Of a DNA stretch of 37,858 nt, positions 1 through 7,767 are shown piece after piece (position 1 is the first letter of the stretch; every line of letters starts with the position of its first letter). This DNA comes from Planctomycetota bacterium (GTDB lineage Bacteria; Planctomycetota; Uabimicrobiia; Uabimicrobiales; JABWCH01): positions 1 to 37,858 of the forward strand of contig JAGOMP010000025.1 of NCBI GenBank assembly GCA_017993505.1, in the 5' to 3' direction. The notes below the pieces were generated by a model. It had not been told where the DNA came from, ran no database searches, and saw only the letters and a program-made list of their open reading frames with translations. The position numbers were made by a program, and so were the translations under genes.

Positions 1-152
1 TTGCCTATTTGTTTTTTTAATTCTGTTAGTAAATTCAAACTTGCATTGTAATCTCTGTCTATTTTTAAACCACATTCATTACAAATATACACTCTATCTT
101 TTAGTGTTAAATCAGCTTTGATATTTTCACATAATTCTATAAAATATTTATA
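1..152 (-). pseudogene. TnpB (IS200/IS605 OrfB) C-terminal remnant, runs off the left edge
   Basis: Reading leftwards from about 152, one open frame encodes the end of a TnpB-type RNA-guided nuclease. It has the signature [15 protein letters not shown], then [14 protein letters not shown], which is the second zinc-knuckle pair and the RDxNAs motif of the RuvC-like C-terminus. Only about 50 residues lie in the window, and the frame continues past base 1. Upstream it is broken by a TAA at 153-155 and AT-rich sequence. At the expected first CxxC knuckle only one Cys is visible (ELCENI), so this is a decayed or truncated copy. No TnpA and no element ends are visible. Family assignment is firm. 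The true right end of the element is not resolved. Confidence 0.72.
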
Positions 153-167
153 TTATTTTATAGAATT
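133..167. repeat. Perfect 14-bp inverted repeat with 7-nt loop
   Basis: AATTCTATAAAATA at 133-146 is mirrored exactly by TATTTTATAGAATT at 154-167. It sits at the broken edge of the TnpB remnant. It could be part of the element end (IS200/IS605 ends form hairpins) or only an AT-rich palindrome. A further TAGAATTTTATAGATTA partial echo follows. Confidence 0.45.
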
Positions 168-247
168 TTATAGATTATTTAAAGCAGTTGGTAACCCTTA
201 TACTTTTCCTATTTATATTCCTTTCCTAATATCATTATGTATTTTTT

Positions 248-3115
248 TTAAAATGTAGCAACAGATTTAAATATCTTAATGCATCGAAATCCTGTACGTG
301 GATTATAGTCATTGGGAGAAAGTTCATGAAAACGTGTAGTAGTTTGTAATTGATATGCATCGCATGCCCAATGTCCTCCGCGCACAACTCGAGCAGTACC
401 AACTGAGGCACCTCTTGGATTAATGCGTAAGCTTTTTTTATAATATTCTGGATCATACCAGTCTACGCACCATTCGCCTACATTTCCTGCCATATCATAA
501 CAGCCATAATAAGAACGACCTTTAGGAAAGAGTTTAACAGAAGTAGTGTGGGAGTATCGTATATTGTAATTACATAGATCTACGCTAGGAGGATCATTTC
601 CCCATGGATAGCGATTTCCTTCAGGACCTCGTGCTGCTTTTTCCCATTCTGCTTCTGTTGGTAAGCTTTTCCCAGCCCATTTTGTATATGCATATGCATC
701 CCACCAATCTAAACCAACTACGGGATAGTCATCTTGTGTCCATTCTGTACGATACCAAAATTGTGGTATATGTGTTTTATCCCAAGGCTCATCAGGATGA
801 CACCATATTGTGGGATGTGTGTCAAATTCACTCATAGCTTGCAGGAATAGTGCATATTGTTTGTTTGTCACTAGATATTTATCTATAAAGTAGTCATCAA
901 GATAGACTATATGAGTAGGTGCCTGGTTATATTCTGTATTATCATTTCCCATGAGAAACTCGCCTTTAGGTATGTAAATCATGGTTGATTGGTCTTTATG
1001 ATAGAAAATTTCACCTTTTTCTATATCTTCCCATCTAGCTTGAGAAGGGTCAATCCAAGTTTGAGGTATTTCTGTTTGTAAGTACTCTTCTATCAGTGTT
1101 AGTGATATCCTATCTGTATCTGTATAAGTTGGCTCGCTTGGTTTTTCTCCTTTTTTTGCTTTTAATATGTCTTCAATGACTTCGTGCATATTTTGGTATC
1201 GATTTTCAGGTCGTTTTCTTGTTGCTTTTTTAATAATGGGGCGTACAATTTCTGGTAAATCATTCCAATCAATGTCATAGGGTTCTTCGCCTGTGAATAA
1301 GTAGTATAATGTTTTTCCAAAAGAATAAATATCACTACGGATGTCTACATTATGAAAATCTCGGCGTTGTTCTGGAGATGAGTAATATAAAGTATAGTAA
1401 GATTCTTTATTCTTGGAAACATTAGAATTTTTGATAGATTTTGCAAGACCAAAATCAATAATCACAGGACCTCTATCCATTAATATAATGTTCCCAGGGC
1501 GTAAATCTCTATGCACAATATATTGTTGGTGTGCATACTCTAAGCCTTGGGCAATATTGTATGCAATTTCTAATGATTTTTCTAAAGAATATGGACCATG
1601 GTCGTAAATTTGTTTAGTTAAAGTCACACCATCTAAATATTCCATAACCATACAAGGAGTTTCTGTATCTTCATTATGTAAAGCATAAACATTGACAATA
1701 TTGGGATGGTGAAGTTCTGTTGCTGTTTTTGTTGCTTGAATAAAACGTGCTTTAGCACCTGGATACCACTCTTCTGGTAATTGCAAAACTTTAATAGCTA
1801 AATGCCTTTTTGTTTGTAAATCTAAAGCTTTATACACAACTCCCATAACACCGCGTCCGAGAATGTCAATCATTTTATATTGATCTGGTGGAAATAAGGC
1901 ATAATCTGTTCTATTTTCTATATATTTATTATAAATTTCTACTGCTTTTTCATTTTGGTTATTGACTTGCAAGGCTTGAAAATAATTAAAATAGAGATCA
2001 GGAGAATGTATATTTTCTGCTAAAGCTTCTTCTATAAGAGTCAATGCTTGTTGTACTTTTTCAGAACAATATAAGGAAACAGCCATGCTATTTGCAACAT
2101 AGCCTCTTTGTGATTCAGGAAACTGTTGCCATCCCAGCGAACCAACAATACTAGTAAGCTCTTCAATAATTTGTAATTCTTGGGGACTAGAGTGAACTGC
2201 ATCAGGATTTGATGTAATTTTTAAACTTTGCGATTGCTTTTGCTGGATTTGTTGCAATTGATCTAATAAATGCAAGGCTTGGTCTAATTTGTCTTTAATT
2301 TCAATATGGTCTTCGTCCACTTTATCAAATCTAGAGAGCATCGTGCCATATAAACTTTTATAATCTTCTTGTAATTGAAAGATTTCATCAACAGAAGCTA
2401 ATTTTGATAGACGTGCTGCTAGTTTTCCACTTTCTATGTAGTTGCCTTCTTGCAAAAGCTCTTGCATTTGAGTTTTGACTAATAAAAGGTCTTGTCGAAC
2501 TCGCTGGTGATCCAATCGATTTACAACTTCTGCTAATTTTGGATTTCGTGCCACTTGAAAATTAAAATGAGTGACTATGCCTTCTAAAAGAATATTTCGA
2601 TACCATAATAAAGCTAATAATTCTTTTGCGTGGGGCAAACGAGTTTGGATTAAATCAATGATAATAACGCCTAAATCCTCGCGATCCACGCCTTTAATAG
2701 GCGATTCCACTAAAGCCTCTAATAGCACTTCTTCATTCATATCATGGAAATGAATAATAGTATTGGCAATTTTTTTTAATTCTTGGCATTGAGACAAAGC
2801 AGCTTGTAAATACTTTTCTAATTCTTCACCCTCAAGATTATTTTGAGTTGCAAAAGGTCGGATAATTTCTTTTTCAAAACGTTCTGCAATTTGTTTACGA
2901 CTCAGAGGAGCTAACCAACTTCCACCTCCTAAAGACATCTCTAAAATTTGAATCGACTCTTCCCAAGCTGATTTTACTTTACCAGCAATAAGATACGCAC
3001 TTTCTCTATATCGCTTGAGTTCTTCTTGAATTTTTTCTGTTACAATATTATTAGGACAAAGACTCTCTACTAAATTTGATGCAACCCAACTAAAAATGCT
3101 CAAAATATCTTTCAT
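248..3115 (-). CDS. Serine/threonine protein kinase fused to a C-terminal SUMF1/FGE-like domain
   Basis: A 955-residue protein. The first ~400 residues are helical, TPR-like or coiled-coil sequence. A Hanks-type kinase domain spans about 415-655 with a Gly loop (GRGVMGVVY), the ATP-binding Lys in LAIKVL, the catalytic VHRDLRPGN (~535), the metal-binding DFG (IIDFGLAK, ~555) and SPEQ, so it looks catalytically competent. From ~705 to the end it has a formylglycine-generating-enzyme-like fold (IPKGEFLMG, PTEAEWEKAARG, AGNVGEWC, VRGGHWAC, TGFRC). In true FGE two Cys lie five residues apart after RGGS. Only the first is present here, so formylglycine synthesis is doubtful and the domain may be a ligand or substrate sensor. 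No transmembrane segment is seen. The ATG start is supported by AGGAGGT a few bases upstream. It stands alone, with no neighbour on the same transcript. Confidence 0.93.
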   Translation of the reverse strand: MKDILSIFSWVASNLVESLCPNNIVTEKIQEELKRYRESAYLIAGKVKSAWEESIQILEMSLGGGSWLAPLSRKQIAERFEKEIIRPFATQNNLEGEELEKYLQAALSQCQELKKIANTIIHFHDMNEEVLLEALVESPIKGVDREDLGVIIIDLIQTRLPHAKELLALLWYRNILLEGIVTHFNFQVARNPKLAEVVNRLDHQRVRQDLLLVKTQMQELLQEGNYIESGKLAARLSKLASVDEIFQLQEDYKSLYGTMLSRFDKVDEDHIEIKDKLDQALHLLDQLQQIQQKQSQSLKITSNPDAVHSSPQELQIIEELTSIVGSLGWQQFPESQRGYVANSMAVSLYCSEKVQQALTLIEEALAENIHSPDLYFNYFQALQVNNQNEKAVEIYNKYIENRTDYALFPPDQYKMIDILGRGVMGVVYKALDLQTKRHLAIKVLQLPEEWYPGAKARFIQATKTATELHHPNIVNVYALHNEDTETPCMVMEYLDGVTLTKQIYDHGPYSLEKSLEIAYNIAQGLEYAHQQYIVHRDLRPGNIILMDRGPVIIDFGLAKSIKNSNVSKNKESYYTLYYSSPEQRRDFHNVDIRSDIYSFGKTLYYLFTGEEPYDIDWNDLPEIVRPIIKKATRKRPENRYQNMHEVIEDILKAKKGEKPSEPTYTDTDRISLTLIEEYLQTEIPQTWIDPSQARWEDIEKGEIFYHKDQSTMIYIPKGEFLMGNDNTEYNQAPTHIVYLDDYFIDKYLVTNKQYALFLQAMSEFDTHPTIWCHPDEPWDKTHIPQFWYRTEWTQDDYPVVGLDWWDAYAYTKWAGKSLPTEAEWEKAARGPEGNRYPWGNDPPSVDLCNYNIRYSHTTSVKLFPKGRSYYGCYDMAGNVGEWCVDWYDPEYYKKSLRINPRGASVGTARVVRGGHWACDAYQLQTTTRFHELSPNDYNPRTGFRCIKIFKSVATF

Positions 3116-3453
3116 GGCTCACCTCCTCTCTAAAAGAACATTTACTTGAATTCTATTTTCAAAACTATCCTTTTCCGTATTATGACATTTTTTTTCTATA
3201 GAATCCAATATTTTTTTCATGACTTACAAAAAATATAAAGGGATTCTATATAAAAAACTATATATTTTTTTCAATATAATATTTACATTATTTTCATCAT
3301 TAAAAGTCTTCATGGCATTCCTTGTTGCTTTTTCTAAATCTCTAAAACAATCAATAGTTAAAAAAATTTTCACTTTATTAAAAATACGATTCGTTCTTGA
3401 AAATGCTTGAAGAAAACCATGATATCAGAGATTTTGATCAATACACAATGTAT
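3116..3453. other. AT-rich intergenic stretch, no gene recognised
   Basis: This 338-bp gap lies between the kinase gene and hsdS. It must hold the leader of the minus-strand kinase gene. The Shine-Dalgarno AGGAGGT is at its left edge, and a weak TTGGAT-N18-CATAAT can be read on the minus strand near 3180-3210. A 63-codon plus-strand frame at 3219-3410 has no ribosome site and a composition typical of AT-rich noise. No convincing terminator for hsdS was seen. Confidence 0.4.
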
Positions 3454-4575
3454 TTACGGAAAATGCAATAATTTCTCTCTGTAGTATCCATATTGTCTTT
3501 GTCGCAATGCTATTTCTTTTGGCAATAAACCTTTCCTATCTTCCATCAATGATTGAAAACTATCTAAAATTTCAACCACTTTATTTTGGATTTTTTTAGA
3601 AGGTAGTTTTATTTTTATTTTTTTTAATACATCTTGAGTAAGGCTGGGTCGAGTGAAATCTGTACTTAAAGACTTTAGATTATAATTTTCAATAAAATAA
3701 TAAAAATACTTAGGTAAAATTTCCTCTTCATTAATTTCAGTATAAAAAATTGTTCCTACATTCCAAAAAGGTTCTTCCAAATAAAATAAATTTTCTATTG
3801 AACCTTTTCTTGGTATAAGCACACTAGGTTTATTATATAAATATTTATCTACATAAATATTCATTTTCCCACCAGTTCCATACACCGGAATTTCTCCTTG
3901 TCCTAATTGTCTCCAATCTTTCCCGTGTTTAAGTTGAACAATATGTTCAAGAGAAAACTCTTGAAATCCTATATTATTTCCTAATTTATCTATGTTTTTA
4001 GAAATTTTATGTAAATATTCGTCACTGAATAATAAATTTCTGTAATATTCGTATTGTTTTATCCTAGCTTGGTATTCAACTTGTAATTCAGCAATATAAC
4101 TTGTAAACTTATCTAATATTTTTACAATTTCTACTTGTATTTCTATAGATGGGATAGGAATTTCTAATTTTTTTAATGAGGAAGCATTCAGTGCAGGAAT
4201 TCCGCTAAATGTACACAATTTATGAATCTCATCTTGCTCATTGATCAATACATGATATAAAAACCTGCAATTCACTTTACTAATATCATGAATAGTAACT
4301 GCATAGTTTAAATTTCCCCTAAAATATCTACCTTCTTGGTAAGTTATAGACCCAACTCCATTTCCTCTTGTTGTTATTCCTATAGGATCATTCTCTGTAT
4401 TCCATGTATTGATAAATCCTAGCGGCTCCTTTCCACTACTAATTACAGGATATATTCCTATATTTTTTGCTATTTCTTTTTTCGTGATCTCTTGTCCTGC
4501 TTTTATTTGACAAACTTCTTCTAATTGTTTCCATTCCACCTGTGCATTTTCTAACAATTCATTGATGGAATTCAT
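3454..4575 (-). CDS. hsdS: Type I restriction-modification specificity subunit (HsdS), without HsdM/HsdR in the window
   Basis: A 373-residue DNA-recognition subunit of a type I R-M system. It shows the classic two-repeat layout: target-recognition domain 1 (starts WKQLEEVCQIKAGQEI, with PVISSGKEPLGF), central helix (LEIPIPSIEIQVEIVKILDKF, then YEYYRNLLF), target-recognition domain 2 (FSLEHIVQLKHGKDW), and C-terminal helix (IKLPSKKIQNKVVEILDSF, ending with RQRQYGYYREKLL). An in-frame ATG 17 codons upstream (4626) exists. The ATG at 4575 is preferred because AAGGAG sits 7 bases before it, while the upstream one has no such site. HsdM usually lies directly upstream of HsdS, but here that side holds only a promoter, terminators and a tRNA. 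It may therefore be a spare specificity subunit used by an HsdM elsewhere, or the remnant of a broken locus. Confidence 0.9.
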   Translation of the reverse strand: MNSINELLENAQVEWKQLEEVCQIKAGQEITKKEIAKNIGIYPVISSGKEPLGFINTWNTENDPIGITTRGNGVGSITYQEGRYFRGNLNYAVTIHDISKVNCRFLYHVLINEQDEIHKLCTFSGIPALNASSLKKLEIPIPSIEIQVEIVKILDKFTSYIAELQVEYQARIKQYEYYRNLLFSDEYLHKISKNIDKLGNNIGFQEFSLEHIVQLKHGKDWRQLGQGEIPVYGTGGKMNIYVDKYLYNKPSVLIPRKGSIENLFYLEEPFWNVGTIFYTEINEEEILPKYFYYFIENYNLKSLSTDFTRPSLTQDVLKKIKIKLPSKKIQNKVVEILDSFQSLMEDRKGLLPKEIALRQRQYGYYREKLLHFP

Positions 4576-4707
4576 TTCCAAACTCCTTAAAAAAATATAG
4601 CAACTTTTTTCTATAGTACTTTTCATTTCTTATCCTGTACCTTATTTTAGAGATGCAACCTTGCCATCATTACCTCTCTCTTGTCATTTATAAGTTCATT
4701 TATCAAT

Positions 4708-4735
4708 ACTATAACACTCTCAACAAGCATTTCAA
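4708..4735 (-). promoter_or_regulatory. Putative sigma-70-type promoter for hsdS
   Basis: On the minus strand TTGAAA (4730-4735) is followed after 16 bases by TATAGT (4708-4713), each one mismatch from consensus. It lies about 130 bases upstream of the chosen hsdS start and downstream of the twin terminators, so hsdS appears to have its own transcription unit. Confidence 0.45.
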
Positions 4736-4762
4736 AGCCTAAAACCTTTAAAATTTCAACAT

Positions 4763-4801
4763 AAAAAAAAGACCGCAATAGCTAAGCTACTATCTTTTTT
4801 T
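4763..4801 (-). terminator. Rho-independent terminator, first of a tandem pair
   Basis: Read on the minus strand, an A-run, GATAG...CTATTGC, then GGTC and a T-run forms a hairpin with an inner TAGCTTAGCTA core. It is a near copy of the structure at 4814-4850, 51 bp away. The T-run on the minus side suits stopping transcripts coming from the tRNA-Leu side. Confidence 0.6.
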
Positions 4802-4813
4802 CAACATAAATAC

Positions 4814-4850
4814 AAAAAAAAGACCGCAACAGCTAAGCTACGATCTTTTT
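4814..4850 (-). terminator. Rho-independent terminator, second of a tandem pair
   Basis: On the minus strand AAAAAGATCG pairs with CGGTCTTTTT, with one U-G wobble and a loop that contains TAGCTTAGCTG. On the plus strand the same position would be a C-A mismatch, so the element is best built for minus-strand transcripts, that is, tRNA-Leu and the repeat array behind it. It shares flanking CAACATAAA with the other copy, so the pair arose by tandem duplication. Confidence 0.7.
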
Positions 4851-4897
4851 ATTATATGCTTTTGGTCATCAATAAAAGCAATGTTTTACTGCATCCA

Positions 4898-5092
4898 TTA
4901 CTCTGGGGATGTTGCTTTTGGGAGGGAAATGTTGCTCTGAGGAGAATCTGCTCTGGGAAGGGGATGTTGCTCTGGGAGGGAATGTTGCTCTGGGGGCGGA
5001 GTTGCTCTGGGGAATTTTACTCTGGGGAGAAGTTGCCAGGGGAGTTAATCTGCTCTGGGGAAGTGCTCCGAGGAGAAGTTGCTCAGGGGAAA
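4898..5092 (+). repeat. GC-rich TTGCTCTGGGGA repeat array A
   Basis: About a dozen degenerate copies of (G/T)TGCTCTGGGGA, separated by 3-8 variable bases, lie here in a genome that is otherwise very AT-rich. The array starts about 65 bp beyond the 3' end of tRNA-Leu. The same unit occurs in reverse orientation at 6546-6922. Several units happen to read GGAGGGAAATG, so short frames run through the array in more than one phase, but none looks like a conserved protein. It is not a CRISPR array because there is no constant spacer length. Confidence 0.85.
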
Positions 5093-5156
5093 TAAAGGAT
5101 GGAAAAAAAATCAGAAGAAATTCAGAATATAGGATTTTAGGAAGAGATAAAAAAAA

Positions 5157-5240
5157 TGCCAAAGACAGGACTTGAACCTGCAGGGGATTGCTCCCATACG
5201 GACCTGAACCGTACGCGTTTGCCATTTTCGCCACTTTGGC
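5157..5240 (-). tRNA. tRNA-Leu (anticodon CAG)
   Basis: An 84-nt class II tRNA. Acceptor GCCAAAG pairs with CTTTGGC, D stem GCG/CGC, anticodon stem TACGG/CCGTA with loop TTCAGGT (anticodon CAG, reads CUG), long variable arm GGGA-GCAA-TCCC, T arm GCAGG-TTCAAGT-CCTGT. Discriminator base A73, as expected for leucine. CCA is not encoded; a T-run follows directly. A consensus promoter lies 11 bases upstream. Confidence 0.96.
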
Positions 5241-5250
5241 TTATTTATTT

Positions 5251-5278
5251 ATTGTACCACACACGACTATATTGTCAA
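5251..5278 (-). promoter_or_regulatory. Promoter of tRNA-Leu
   Basis: On the minus strand TTGACA (5273-5278), a 16-base spacer and TACAAT (5251-5256). The -10 ends 10 bases before the first tRNA base, so the transcript begins almost at the mature 5' end. Confidence 0.75.
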
Positions 5279-5391
5279 GAAAAATATAACAAACAAATTT
5301 CTTAAAATACTCTATACAATATATTTTTTATTTATTTATAATATATTTTTCCTGACAACATGGATAACTTTAATTTTCTTTTATGCTCGAG

Positions 5392-5475
5392 AAAATCATT
5401 GTTGTGTGCTATGTTGACTCAATTTTTCTAGCAAAAATCATTGTTGTGTGCTATATTGACTCAATTTTTCTAGCA
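5392..5475. repeat. 42-bp tandem duplication covering the 3' end of popT
   Basis: Two units of 42 bp (5392-5433 and 5434-5475) are nearly identical. The right unit contains the last codons and stop of popT. The left unit lies just beyond the stop and repeats them in frame (LLEKLSQHSTQQ, then stop) with a Tyr-to-His change. Reading through the first stop would add exactly 14 residues. Confidence 0.85.
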
Positions 5476-6448
5476 AAAGAACTACAAAACCAGCTACAAA
5501 AAACAAAATCAAACAAACAAAAAAATGCATATTTATATCAGGCAACTTAGGAAACGTATAAAAGGGAACATTATGAATATAAAAAATTTCTTTAAAAGGA
5601 TACATACAATACAAAGAGCCAATAATAAGACCAATTAAAAAAGCAAGAGTAACATTAAAGAAATGTTTTAAAATCCATTTTAAAAAGTGAGAAAAAAGAA
5701 GCAATCCAACAACACATCCTAAAGCAAAACTTATAAGAGTAGGAAAATAAAAATATTTTAAGGCTACTAAAATTTCATAATATAAGCCTATCAAAAGCAA
5801 AACAAAAGAACCACTAATTCCAGGCAAAATCATTGCAGAAATAGCAATGATTCCTGCTAAAAAATAAATCACATATTTTGTAAACGTCACTTGACCATCG
5901 CTTTGTATATATGACAATGTTTTTGTAGCAGAACTTTGCAATTGTTCTACTTTTACTTCCTTTTGTTGCAATTGTTGAACTGCATTATATTCTTGCATAT
6001 TTTGCATTACACCTAATAAAACAACAAAAATAACTCCTACAATAAGACCTATCCATTCTTTATAAGAACGTCTTGTCAACATCTTATACGGTACAAAAAC
6101 AGAAAATAAAATTAGCCCTGTAAAAAAAGAAAACGTAGCTTCCCTATGAAAATCCAATAAATATGAAAAAAAATAAGACAAACTAAAAATAGCTGTTACA
6201 GCTCCTAAAAGCAATTGCATTAAAAATACTACATCACATTTTTTCATCTCTTCTAAAAATACATCACGTTTAGAAAAAATATAAAAAAAAGATATCACAG
6301 TTTTAAGACGAATATTAGTAATGGCATTCAATAATCTTTCATATATTCCTAAAATCAATGCAATCGTCCCACCACTTACTCCAGGAATAATATTTCCAAT
6401 ACCAATTGCTATACCCTGTATATAAGGGAAAAAAACTTTACGTAACAT
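5438..6448 (-). CDS. popT: DUF368 family membrane protein, undecaprenyl-phosphate translocase (PopT-type)
   Basis: A 336-residue polytopic inner-membrane protein. The family hallmark appears twice: GIGNIIPGVSGGTIALILG near the N-terminus and SAMILPGISGSFVLLLIGLY in the second half. This is the internal repeat typical of DUF368, with about eight or nine hydrophobic segments. Characterised members return undecaprenyl phosphate across the membrane for peptidoglycan and other envelope polymers. The specific function here is by family. The start ATG follows AAAGGA by six bases. It stands alone between the two GC-rich repeat arrays, downstream of array B. Its 3' end is tandemly duplicated (42 bp). 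MurF two genes away uses the same lipid-linked pathway. Confidence 0.87.
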   Translation of the reverse strand: MLRKVFFPYIQGIAIGIGNIIPGVSGGTIALILGIYERLLNAITNIRLKTVISFFYIFSKRDVFLEEMKKCDVVFLMQLLLGAVTAIFSLSYFFSYLLDFHREATFSFFTGLILFSVFVPYKMLTRRSYKEWIGLIVGVIFVVLLGVMQNMQEYNAVQQLQQKEVKVEQLQSSATKTLSYIQSDGQVTFTKYVIYFLAGIIAISAMILPGISGSFVLLLIGLYYEILVALKYFYFPTLISFALGCVVGLLLFSHFLKWILKHFFNVTLAFLIGLIIGSLYCMYPFKEIFYIHNVPFYTFPKLPDINMHFFVCLILFFVAGFVVLLLEKLSQYSTQQ

Positions 6449-6545
6449 AAAAATCCTTTAAAAAAAAATAAAATTACGAATAAATTGCATCTATTGTATA
6501 ACATACAACATAAAAAATAAATGTAAAAAATTTCTAATTTTATAA

Positions 6546-6922
6546 ATTCTCCTCCGAGCAACATTTTTCTCCCGAGCAACATTTTTCTCCTACGCATTTC
6601 TATGCATTTCTACGTATTTCTATGCATTTTACGCATTTTTACGTTTCTATGAGCAATATTTTTCCCCCGAGTAAATTTACACATCCCCAGAGCAACTCCC
6701 CAGAGCAGATTCTCCCCAGAGCAGATTCACCCCAGAGCAACTCCCCAGAGCAAATTTCCCTCCCCAGAGCAACTCCCCAGAGCAGATTCTCCCCAGAGCA
6801 GATTCACCCCAGAGCAAAATTACTTCCCCAGAGCAAAATTACTTCCCCAGAGCAAAATTACTTCCCCAGAGCAACATTGCGTTCCCAGAGTAAACATTGT
6901 GTCCCCAGAGCAAGTTTGCCTT
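6546..6922 (-). repeat. GC-rich CCCCAGAGCA repeat array B (opposite orientation to array A)
   Basis: From 6684 to 6922, fourteen units of (C)CCCAGAGCA are followed by short tails such as ACT, GATTCT, GATTCA or AAATTACTT. A block of three consecutive units recurs (6684 on and ~6768 on), and three successive identical units with AAATTACTT tails lie near 6813-6866, so the array has grown by block duplication. Degenerate units (CTCCGAGCAACATTTTT, CTCCCGAGCAACATTTTT, CCCCGAGTAAATT) extend it left to 6546. It begins a few bases after the stop of the SDR gene. Read on the minus strand the unit is TGCTCTGGGG, the same as array A on the plus strand. Confidence 0.88.
6591..6650. repeat. 10-bp tandem repeat TAYGCATTTC
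   Basis: Inside array B, TACGCATTTC, TATGCATTTC, TACGTATTTC, TATGCATTTT and further variants run head to tail for about 55 bases. The unit is unrelated to CCCAGAGCA and interrupts that array. Confidence 0.75.
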
Positions 6923-6927
6923 GTTTT

Positions 6928-7755
6928 TTATGAATAGAGTTTTTGCACAACATATTCTACGAGTTTACTAGGAAGAAATTTTTTTGCATAATAGAAGAGT
7001 TTGTATTGCCAGCCTATAACAATACGAATGGGATTTTGTTTTTTTTGATAGGTACGTAAGATAGTTTGAGCGACTTTAATAGGAGTAGGTCCTGATTGTT
7101 CGTTTTTTCCTACTATGTTCATGGAATGTTGGAATCGTGTTTGGTAGGCTTGTTGAGTTTTAGAAAAGGTACGATTGGCAGTATTGTCTGTTTTCATATC
7201 ACCAGGTTCTATGAGAATTGCTTTGATGTTAAAAGGAGCAACTTCGATTCGCAATGATTCTGTAAGAGATTCTAAAGCATATTTTGATGCACAGTACATA
7301 GATTGAAAGGGAAGAGTAATAAATCCATTGACAGAGCTAATATTGAAAATATATCCATAATTTTGTTTTCGCATAATTGGCAGGACGTATCGCAATACTC
7401 GATGGTGTCCAAAAAAATTTGTATTGAATTGATGAAAGGCTTCTTGGTCTGTAATGTCTTCAATAGCACCTGCAGTGACTATCCCAGAATTATTAATCAA
7501 GATGTCAATTTGTTGTTCTTTTTCAAAAACATATTGAATGGCTTGTTGTACTGATTCTTCTTGACAAATGTCCATAGGAATGATTCTTAAAAATCCATTA
7601 TTTTTTGTACTTTTAAAAATCCATTTTTCATTTTCGATGTCTGTTACTTTTCGAGAAGTTCCATATACATGGTATCCTTTGTCTTTAAAAATATCTCCAA
7701 TACAACGTCCCACACCACTAAATCCACCACTAATAAAGACAACTTGTTTTGTCAT
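6928..7755 (-). CDS. Short-chain dehydrogenase/reductase (SDR family)
   Basis: A 275-residue classical SDR with a Rossmann fold. It has the cofactor motif SGGFSGVG (residues 9-16), the structural LINNSG, the catalytic Ser in NISSVNG, and the Tyr-Lys pair in YCASK (~153-157), followed by ALESLTESLRIEVAPF and IEPGDMKT. The substrate cannot be read from sequence. The TSRK after strand 2 (GTSRKV) would fit NADPH preference, which is inference. A longer frame begins at 7818, but its extra 21 residues come from a duplicated copy of the murF 3' end and lack a ribosome site. The ATG at 7755 has AGGA 8-9 bases before it. It is probably cotranscribed with murF, whose stop lies about 50 bp upstream. Confidence 0.88.
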   Translation of the reverse strand: MTKQVVFISGGFSGVGRCIGDIFKDKGYHVYGTSRKVTDIENEKWIFKSTKNNGFLRIIPMDICQEESVQQAIQYVFEKEQQIDILINNSGIVTAGAIEDITDQEAFHQFNTNFFGHHRVLRYVLPIMRKQNYGYIFNISSVNGFITLPFQSMYCASKYALESLTESLRIEVAPFNIKAILIEPGDMKTDNTANRTFSKTQQAYQTRFQHSMNIVGKNEQSGPTPIKVAQTILRTYQKKQNPIRIVIGWQYKLFYYAKKFLPSKLVEYVVQKLYS

Positions 7756-7767
7756 ATTATTTTTCCT

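Noticed and set aside
3219..3410. 63-codon plus-strand frame in the gap before hsdS
   Set aside because: Phe/Lys/Ile-rich translation of AT-rich DNA, no ribosome site, no family resemblance.
4898..5092. CRISPR array
   Set aside because: Units are about 10-12 bases, degenerate, with 3-8-base gaps. No constant spacers, leader or cas genes.
4856..5234. Several overlapping frames through repeat array A and tRNA-Leu, on both strands
   Set aside because: They run through a GC-rich repeat lacking stops and through a tRNA gene. Frames in different phases are equally open, so none is favoured as coding.
6622..6933. 103-codon plus-strand frame with PQS/PRA repeats in array B
   Set aside because: The peptide is only a translation of the CCCAGAGCA units, and unit lengths are not multiples of three, so the frame drifts.
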